Source: an uncultured beta proteobacterium | Lineage (GTDB): Bacteria > Pseudomonadota > Gammaproteobacteria > Burkholderiales > Burkholderiaceae_C | Length of the DNA: 5,207 nucleotides | Assembly: GCA_903834645.1 (NCBI GenBank) | Contig: CAILKA010000495.1 | Coordinates: 1 to 5,207 of the forward strand | Reading direction: 5' to 3' | Shown here: positions 1-5,207 of the stretch, piece by piece | Position numbering within the stretch: position 1 is the first letter of the stretch | How the letters are laid out: each line of letters opens with the position of its first letter | Position numbers and translations under genes: made by a program | Notes under the pieces: generated by a model | Told to the model about the DNA's origin: nothing | Database searches by the model: none | Seen by the model: only the letters and a program-made list of their open reading frames with translations

Positions 1-2552
1 ACATCGCAGCGGGCGTGACGCTGCGCGCGGAGAACTGGAACGCCGCCATGCAGCGCGCCTGGCACCGCGGCCAGCTGCTGCTCGTGCAGGAGGATGCGCA
101 GGGCCGGGTGCGCGCGGCCACGCGGGTGCAGCTCGCCGGGGCGCTCGACGCGCTCTACGCAGCGGCCGAGCAGGCTCCTGGCCTCGGGGCCGTGCCGCGC
201 GCCGCGCGCACGGACTTCGGGCTGTGGGCGCCCACGGCGCAGCAGGTGAGCGTGTGCCTCTACGAGGGCCCCGAGGGCGCGGCCCGCACGCGCGTGCCGA
301 TGCGCCGCGACGAGGCCACGGGCGTGTGGCGTGCCAGCGTGGCCACGCTGGGTGCGACCCCCGGTACGACCCCGGGTACGACCCCGGGTGCGACGCCGGC
401 TTCCCGCGCCGTGCGCGCCGTCTACACCTACCTCGTGGACGTGTTCGTGCCCGGCACCGGCCTGGTGCGCCAACGCGTCACCGACCCCTACGCCCTCTCC
501 CTCACGGCCGACTCCGCGCGCAGCGCAGCGATCGACCTCGACGACCCCGCCCTGGCGCCACCAGGGTGGCGCGACACGCCGCGCCCGAACCGCGTGGCCG
601 CTGCCACCGACCTCGTGATCTACGAGCTGCACGTGCGCGACTTCTCGATCGGCGACGCGAGCGTGCCCGCCGCCCACCGCGGTACCTACCTCGCCTTCGC
701 CCACCCGGATGGGCGCGGCATGCGCCACTTGAAGCAGCTTGCCGAGGCGGGCCTGACCGACGTGCACCTCTTGCCTGTCTTCGACCTGGCCACCGTGCCC
801 GAGCGCGGCTGCGTGCGGCCCGACGAAGCCCAGCTGCGCGCGCTCCCGCCGGACTCCCCGCGCCAGCAGGCCCTCATCGAGCCCGCGCGCGGCAGCGACT
901 GCTACAACTGGGGCTACGACCCCTGGCACTTCACCGCCCCCGAGGGCAGCTACGCCACCGACGCGCGCGACCCGGCGCTGCGCATCGTCGAGTTCCGCCG
1001 CATGGTGCAGGCGCTGCACACGGCCGGCCTGCGCGTGGGCATGGACGTGGTCTACAACCACACCACCGCCTCGGGGCAGCACGCCAAGTCGGTGCTCGAC
1101 CGGATCGTGCCGGGCTACTACCAGCGCCTGGACACCAAGGGCGAGGTGGAGCGCTCCACCTGCTGCGACAACACCGCCACCGAGCACCGCATGATGGCGC
1201 GGCTCATGATCGACTCGGCCGTGGTGTGGGCGCGCGACCACCGCATCGACTCCTTCCGCTTCGACCTCATGGGCCACCAGCCGCGCGAGGCGATGGTGCG
1301 GCTGCAGCAGGCCGTCAACCGCGCCGCCGGGCGCCACATCCACCTCATCGGTGAGGGCTGGGATTTCGGCGAGGTGGCGCGCGGCGCACGCTTCGTGCAG
1401 GCCGCGCAGGGCCGGCTGGACGGCACGGGCATCGCCACCTTCAGCGACCGCGGGCGCGACGCCGTGCGCGGCGGCGGCTGCTGCGACAGCGGCCCCGAGC
1501 AGGTGCTGCGCCAGGGCTGGGTGAGCGGGCTGGGCACGGACCCGAACGAGGACGTGTTGGCCGCACGCGCGGCCGGCACGCGAAACGCGGCCGAAGCGGC
1601 CACCGCCACCGACACCGCCCCCGCGGCCGATGGCCGCCCCGCGCCCACGCCGGCCGAGCGCGAAGCCCTGCGCCGCAGCGCCGACCTCGTGCGCGTGGGT
1701 CTGGCCGGGACGCTGCGCGACTACCGCTTCACGGCCCACGACGGCAGCGTGCGCGCGGCCTCGGCCATCGACTACGCAGGCGGGCCGGCCGGCTACGCGA
1801 GCCAGCCCGGCGAGGTCGTGAACTACACCGAGAACCACGACAACCAGACGCTGTTTGACCTGCTGGCCTTCAAGCTGCCGCGCGCCACCTCGCGCGAGGA
1901 GCGCGCGCGCGTGCAGCACCTGGCCAATGCGGTGGTGGCCTTCAGCCAGGGCATCGCCTACTTCCACGCCGGGCAGGAGATGCTGCGCAGCAAGTCGATG
2001 GACCGCAACAGCTACGACTCGGGCGACTGGTTCAACCGGCTCGACTACAGCTACACCGACAACGGCTTTGCCGCCGGGCTGCCCCCGCGCGGCGACAACG
2101 AGAGCAGCTGGCCGCTGATGGCCCCGCGCCTGGGAGACGCACGCATCCAGCCCGAGCCGGCGCAGATCGCGTGGACGCGCGACGCCTTCGTCGAGCTGCT
2201 GCGCATCCGCTCGGGCACGACGATGCTGCGGCTGCGCACGGCCGAGGAGGTGCAGCGCCGGCTGCGGCTGCTGGGCACCGGGCCCGCGGGCAGCGGCGCG
2301 CTCGTGGCCGCGCACGTGGACGGGCGCGGTCTGCAGGGCGCGAACCACGCCGGGCTCGTCTACGCCATCAACGTCGACCGCGTGCCGCAGGCGCTGACCG
2401 ACCCCGCGCTGGTGGGGCGCAAGCTCGAGCTGCATCCGGTACTGGCTGCGCCGAACGCGGCCGATGCGCGCGTGCGCGAGGCGAGCTTCGATGCCGCCAG
2501 CGGGCGGCTCGTCGTTCCGCCGCGCACGGCCGTGGTATGGATCGAGCGCTGA
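1..2552 (+). CDS. Pullulanase-type alpha-1,6-glucosidase (GH13), copy A, 5'-partial
   Basis: Hydrolyses alpha-1,6 branch linkages in pullulan, starch, glycogen or limit dextrins (family knowledge). The reading frame is open to the window edge (first full codon at base 3), and residues encoded before the GTG at 15 align without gaps to copy B, so the true start lies upstream, about 130 codons away if the N-termini match. Numbered from the GTG at 15: end of an N2-like domain; CBM48 from WAPTAQ (71-76); barrel from IYELHVRDFS (202); pullulanase signature YNWGYDP (297-303); region I DVVYNH (344-349); STCCDN (381-386); nucleophile Asp417 in FRFD; acid/base Glu447 in GEGW; stabiliser Asp609 in ENHDN; C-terminal pullulanase domain (DUF3372-like) from about 723, ending at a TGA at 2550-2552. 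Oddities against copy B: a GATP/GTTP repeat (113-128), a net insertion of about 30 Ala/Thr/Pro-rich residues (roughly 516-555), and Cys489-Cys490 where PulA enzymes usually have Pro-Phe. All catalytic residues are present. Signal peptide and cellular location are unknown. The pullulanase call is very sure; exact substrate is inferred. Confidence 0.95.
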   Translation, partial: IAAGVTLRAENWNAAMQRAWHRGQLLLVQEDAQGRVRAATRVQLAGALDALYAAAEQAPGLGAVPRAARTDFGLWAPTAQQVSVCLYEGPEGAARTRVPMRRDEATGVWRASVATLGATPGTTPGTTPGATPASRAVRAVYTYLVDVFVPGTGLVRQRVTDPYALSLTADSARSAAIDLDDPALAPPGWRDTPRPNRVAAATDLVIYELHVRDFSIGDASVPAAHRGTYLAFAHPDGRGMRHLKQLAEAGLTDVHLLPVFDLATVPERGCVRPDEAQLRALPPDSPRQQALIEPARGSDCYNWGYDPWHFTAPEGSYATDARDPALRIVEFRRMVQALHTAGLRVGMDVVYNHTTASGQHAKSVLDRIVPGYYQRLDTKGEVERSTCCDNTATEHRMMARLMIDSAVVWARDHRIDSFRFDLMGHQPREAMVRLQQAVNRAAGRHIHLIGEGWDFGEVARGARFVQAAQGRLDGTGIATFSDRGRDAVRGGGCCDSGPEQVLRQGWVSGLGTDPNEDVLAARAAGTRNAAEAATATDTAPAADGRPAPTPAEREALRRSADLVRVGLAGTLRDYRFTAHDGSVRAASAIDYAGGPAGYASQPGEVVNYTENHDNQTLFDLLAFKLPRATSREERARVQHLANAVVAFSQGIAYFHAGQEMLRSKSMDRNSYDSGDWFNRLDYSYTDNGFAAGLPPRGDNESSWPLMAPRLGDARIQPEPAQIAWTRDAFVELLRIRSGTTMLRLRTAEEVQRRLRLLGTGPAGSGALVAAHVDGRGLQGANHAGLVYAINVDRVPQALTDPALVGRKLELHPVLAAPNAADARVREASFDAASGRLVVPPRTAVVWIER
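351..398 (+). repeat. Four-copy 12-bp in-frame tandem repeat in CBM48 of copy A
   Basis: Four consecutive 12-bp units follow the pattern GGTRCGACNCCN, where R is G, A, A, G in order. The middle two units are identical (363-374 and 375-386). Each unit encodes Gly-(Ala/Thr)-Thr-Pro. The unit length is a multiple of three, so a change in copy number would not shift the frame. Copy B has no counterpart: it goes directly between the flanking CBM48 strands with 19 fewer residues, 16 of which this repeat accounts for. It probably encodes a flexible surface loop. Confidence 0.93.
1041..1184 (+). repeat. Highly similar segment shared with 3991-4134
   Basis: This 144-bp stretch of copy A covers GH13 region I through the STCCDNTATE motif. 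It matches 3991-4134 in copy B at a constant offset of 2950 bp, with 129 of 144 bases the same by hand count. It contains exact runs of 39 bp (1041-1079), 38 bp (1086-1123) and 31 bp (1154-1184), including all third codon positions within them. Elsewhere, strongly conserved protein motifs of the two copies differ at several synonymous sites. Confidence 0.85.
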
Positions 2553-2631
2553 GCCGCGCCTGAAGGCCTGCCACGCGGCCCGAGCTGCCGAAACGCCGAC
2601 GCACCCGAACACCGATCCCGAGGAGACTCCC
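2553..2631. other. 79-bp intergenic gap between the two pullulanase genes
   Basis: Apart from the ribosome binding site at its 3' end, the gap holds no clear signal. A possible 6-bp stem (GCCGCG at 2553-2558 with CGCGGC at 2574-2579, 15-nt loop) lacks a T-run, so it is not a convincing Rho-independent terminator. I see no recognisable -35/-10 pair. The short gap and shared direction suggest co-transcription of the two genes, but a weak GC-rich promoter cannot be excluded by eye. Confidence 0.6.
2621..2625 (+). promoter_or_regulatory. Shine-Dalgarno sequence for copy B
   Basis: AGGAG lies 6 nt upstream of the ATG at 2632. This is a near-ideal sequence and spacing, and it fixes the start of the downstream gene. 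That start also puts a well-formed lipoprotein signal peptide at the N-terminus. Confidence 0.88.
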
Positions 2632-2724
2632 ATGCCCGTCAAGCCCTGGCTCAACCGGCGCGCCCTGGGCCGCGCCGCCGCCGCCCTCGCGCTGGCTGCC
2701 ACGCTCGCTGCGCTCGGCGGCTGC
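2632..2724 (+). other. Lipoprotein signal peptide with lipobox, copy B
   Basis: Residues 1-31 show a basic n-region (Lys4, Arg9, Arg10, Arg14), an Ala/Leu-rich hydrophobic core (15-28) and the lipobox L28-G29-G30-C31, with Cys31 encoded at 2722-2724. By family knowledge, Cys31 would be lipidated and become the mature N-terminus. The residue after it is Gly, not Asp, so by the enterobacterial sorting rule the protein would go to the outer membrane. The Arg-Arg pair followed by Ala-Leu-Gly loosely resembles a Tat signal, but the match is incomplete. Confidence 0.85.
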
Positions 2725-5207
2725 GGAGGCGGCGGCGGGGGAGGAGCAGCAGCAGGCGGGGGCGGCGGCAACTCCGGCGGCACGCCCACGCCACCGATCA
2801 CCGGCAGCGTCAACCTGGCCGAGTCGCGCGGCGTGTGGCTCAACCGGCAGCTGCTGCGCTGGCCGGGCATCGACACCACGGGCGTGCACAAGCTCTACTG
2901 GTCGGCCAAGGGAGCGATCCAGGCGGGCGTGGGCGCGGCGCTCACCGGTGCCGACGGCTCGATCACGCTGGAGGCCTACGCAGGCAGCGTGCCCGAGCCC
3001 TGGGCCACGCGCTTCAAGTGGGTGGGCGCCGGCGCCACGCTGGCCTTGAAGGCGGGCGACCTGACGCGGCTGAGCGAGCTGCACCGCGCGCAGCTCGTGC
3101 TCGTGCAGGAGACCGACGGCGGCCTGGTGCGCAACGCCACGACCACGCAGATCGGCGGCGCGCTGGACGACCTCTATGCGGGGGCAGCCGACGTGGGCGA
3201 CCTCGGAGCCACGCTCAATGGCGGCAACACCCGCTTCAAGGTGTGGGCCCCCACGGCGCAGAAGGTCTCGCTCGTGCTCTACGACTCGCTCGCGGGCAGC
3301 AGCTCGACGACGGTGGACATGGCGCGCGACGACGCCACGGGCACCTGGAGCGTGGCGCGCACGGGCGACTTGTCGGGGCGCGCCTTCCACTACCGCGTGG
3401 AGGTCTTCGTGCGCGGCACGGGCCTGGTCACCAACCTCGTCACCGACCCCTATACGCTGGCGCTCACGGCCGACTCGGCACGCAGCGTCGTCGTGGACCT
3501 CAACGCCCCGTCCACGCAGCCCGCGGGCTGGTCGACGAGCCGCATCCCGGCCACCGTGGCTGCAGCACCCGACATGTCCATCTACGAATTGCACGTGCGC
3601 GACTTCTCCGCCCACGACGCGAGCGTGAGCGCGGCGCGGCGCGGCACCTACCTCGCCTTCACCGAGACGAACGCCCACGGCATGAAGCACCTGCGCGCGC
3701 TGGCGCAGGCGGGCCTGACCGACGTGCACCTGCTGCCCGTCTTCGACATCGCCAGCGTCCCGGAAGTGGGCTGCACCACGCCCAGCCCCTCGGGCGCGGC
3801 CGACTCGAGCAGCCAGCAGGCCACGGTGGGCGCCACGCGGGGGACGGACTGCTACAACTGGGGCTACGACCCCTGGCACTACACGGCCCCGGAGGGCAGC
3901 TACGCCACCAGCGTGGCCGACCCGCTGGCGCGCATCGTGGAGTTCCGCGCGATGGTGCAGGCGCTGCACGCGGCCGGCCTGCGCGTGGGGATGGACGTGG
4001 TCTACAACCACACCACCGCCTCGGGGCAGAACGCGAAGTCGGTGCTCGACCGGATCGTGCCGGGCTACTACCACCGGCTCAACGCGGCCGGCGGCGTGGA
4101 GACCTCCACCTGCTGCGACAACACCGCCACCGAGAACCGCATGATGGAAAAGCTCATGACCGACTCGGTGGTGGTCTGGGCGCGCGACTACCGCATCAGC
4201 AGCTTTCGCTTCGACATCATGGGCCACCAGCCGCGCGCAGCGATGGAGCGGCTGCAGGCGGCGGTCAACACGGCAGCAGGCCGGCCGGTGCAGCTGCTCG
4301 GGGAAGGCTGGAACTTCGGCGAGGTGGCCGACGGCGCGCGCTTCGTGCAGGCCTCGATGTGGAGCCTGAACGGCTCGGGCATCGGCACCTTCAACCCCTT
4401 CCCGCGCGACGCCATCCGAGGCGGCGGGCCCTTCGACAACGGCAACGCGCTCGTGGCCAACCAGGGCTTCGTCAACGGCCTCTTCTACGACCCGAACTCG
4501 CAGGGCATGGGCAAGACGCGCAACGACCTGATGCTGCAGGGCGACATCGTGCGCGCGGGGCTGGCCGGGGCGATTCGCGGCTACACGATGACGCTGCGCG
4601 ACGGCACGGCCAAGCGCCTGGAGGAGTTCTTCGTCTACCCCAACCAGCCCGCCGGCTACGTGACGCAGCCCTCGGAGGTGGTGAATTACGCCGAGAACCA
4701 CGACAACCAGACGCTCTTCGACAACCACGCCTACAAGCTGCCCGTGGCCACCAGCCGCGAGGACCGCGCGCGGGTGCAGATGCTTTCGGCCGCGATCACG
4801 ATGTTCAGCCAGGGCGTCGCCTACTTCCACGCCGGCATCGACACGCTGCGCAGCAAGAGCTTCGACCGCAACAGCTACGACTCAGGCGACTGGTTCAACC
4901 GCCTCGACTGGAGCTACCAGGACAACTACTACGGCACGGGGCTGCCGCCTTCGTGGGACAACGGCAGCAACTGGGGCGTGATGCAGCCGCTGCTCTCGGA
5001 CGCGCGGATCAAGCCCACGGGTGACGAGATCGCGTGGACGCGCGATGCATTCCGGGATCTGCTGCGGATTCGTTCGAGCTCCACGCTGCTGCGGCTGCGT
5101 ACGGCGGCCGACATCTCGGCGCGGCTGAAGCTGCACAACACCGGGCCGGAGCAGGTGGCCACGGTGCTCGTGGGGCAGCTCGACGGGGCGGGCCATGCGG
5201 GGGCGGG
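2632..5207 (+). CDS. Pullulanase-type alpha-1,6-glucosidase lipoprotein (GH13), copy B, 3'-partial
   Basis: A debranching enzyme that hydrolyses alpha-1,6-glucosidic bonds, probably releasing linear maltooligosaccharides outside the cytoplasm (family knowledge plus inference). The ATG at 2632 has AGGAG 6 nt upstream. It opens with a lipoprotein signal (lipobox LGGC, Cys31), then a Gly/Ala-rich tether (32-50) and a TPTPP segment. An N2-like domain follows (RGVWLNRQLLRWPG, 66-79), with no room for an N-terminal CBM41 as in Klebsiella PulA. Next come CBM48 (WAPTAQ, 205-210), barrel start (IYELHVRDFS from 317), YNWGYDP (408-414), region I DVVYNH (455-460), STCCDN (492-497), nucleophile Asp528, acid/base Glu558 in GEGWNFGE, the usual GGGPFD loop, stabiliser Asp691 in ENHDN, and the start of the C-terminal domain from about 805. 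The window ends after 858 codons; alignment with copy A suggests about 65 more residues. The gene follows copy A by 79 bp on the same strand, probably in one operon. Not truncated biologically as far as can be seen. Confidence 0.95.
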   Translation, partial: MPVKPWLNRRALGRAAAALALAATLAALGGCGGGGGGGAAAGGGGGNSGGTPTPPITGSVNLAESRGVWLNRQLLRWPGIDTTGVHKLYWSAKGAIQAGVGAALTGADGSITLEAYAGSVPEPWATRFKWVGAGATLALKAGDLTRLSELHRAQLVLVQETDGGLVRNATTTQIGGALDDLYAGAADVGDLGATLNGGNTRFKVWAPTAQKVSLVLYDSLAGSSSTTVDMARDDATGTWSVARTGDLSGRAFHYRVEVFVRGTGLVTNLVTDPYTLALTADSARSVVVDLNAPSTQPAGWSTSRIPATVAAAPDMSIYELHVRDFSAHDASVSAARRGTYLAFTETNAHGMKHLRALAQAGLTDVHLLPVFDIASVPEVGCTTPSPSGAADSSSQQATVGATRGTDCYNWGYDPWHYTAPEGSYATSVADPLARIVEFRAMVQALHAAGLRVGMDVVYNHTTASGQNAKSVLDRIVPGYYHRLNAAGGVETSTCCDNTATENRMMEKLMTDSVVVWARDYRISSFRFDIMGHQPRAAMERLQAAVNTAAGRPVQLLGEGWNFGEVADGARFVQASMWSLNGSGIGTFNPFPRDAIRGGGPFDNGNALVANQGFVNGLFYDPNSQGMGKTRNDLMLQGDIVRAGLAGAIRGYTMTLRDGTAKRLEEFFVYPNQPAGYVTQPSEVVNYAENHDNQTLFDNHAYKLPVATSREDRARVQMLSAAITMFSQGVAYFHAGIDTLRSKSFDRNSYDSGDWFNRLDWSYQDNYYGTGLPPSWDNGSNWGVMQPLLSDARIKPTGDEIAWTRDAFRDLLRIRSSSTLLRLRTAADISARLKLHNTGPEQVATVLVGQLDGAGHAGA

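Noticed and set aside
351..398. Tandem repeat considered as a CRISPR or regulatory iteron array.
   Set aside because: The units are directly adjacent with no spacers, are in frame, and sit inside a coding domain, so a coding minisatellite is the simpler reading.
224..1354. Open frame of 376 codons inside copy A in another frame.
   Set aside because: The translation is Arg/Ala/Pro-rich without motifs, and copy A in its own frame fully explains the region.
2553..2579. Possible terminator hairpin just after the stop codon of copy A.
   Set aside because: The stem is only 6 bp with a 15-nt loop and no T-run, and such pairings occur by chance at this GC content.
2368..4830. Very long open frame on the minus strand (820 codons) lying across both pullulanase genes.
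   Set aside because: It is antisense to two clearly homologous coding regions, and its translation is rich in His, Arg, Val and Ala with no recognisable domain. Long antisense frames are expected in very GC-rich coding DNA.
2835..5024. Long plus-strand open frame (729 codons) overlapping copy B in another frame.
   Set aside because: It is an out-of-frame shadow: the frame starting at 2632 carries every GH13 motif, while this one is Arg/Ala/Gly-rich and featureless.

Overview
This window holds two adjacent, same-strand genes for pullulanase-type alpha-1,6-glucosidases (glycoside hydrolase family 13, PulA-like), and both run off the window. The upstream copy lacks its 5' end and stops at 2552. 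After a 79-bp gap, the downstream copy starts at 2632 and is still open at 5207. Essentially all of the sequence is coding. No RNA genes, insertion sequences, CRISPR arrays or attachment sites are visible.

Base composition is very G+C-rich, with C or G at most third codon positions. Together with the PulA-type (Klebsiella-like) motif set and a lipoprotein signal ending in a Gly-rich tether, this suggests a high-GC proteobacterium. A betaproteobacterium of the Burkholderiales is my best guess, but it rests on style and recall, not on a search.

Layout: 1-2552 encodes pullulanase A, covering the end of the N2-like domain, CBM48, the GH13 barrel and a complete C-terminal domain. 2553-2631 is the intergenic gap, with a good Shine-Dalgarno (2621-2625) and no convincing terminator or promoter. 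2632-5207 encodes pullulanase B, covering a lipoprotein signal, Gly-rich tether, N2-like domain, CBM48, GH13 barrel and the start of the C-terminal domain.

All GH13 catalytic residues are intact in both copies, so both look active. They probably form one operon that debranches glycogen, starch or pullulan-type glucans, with copy B anchored in a membrane and facing out of the cytoplasm. The location of copy A cannot be judged because its N-terminus is outside the window. The copies have diverged most in copy A: a four-unit 12-bp in-frame repeat in the CBM48, a net insertion of about 30 Ala/Thr/Pro-rich residues after the acid/base Glu, and a Cys-Cys in place of Pro-Phe in a conserved GGGPFD loop. 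I found no wholly new system; the interest lies in this tandem paralogue pair and how it is diverging.
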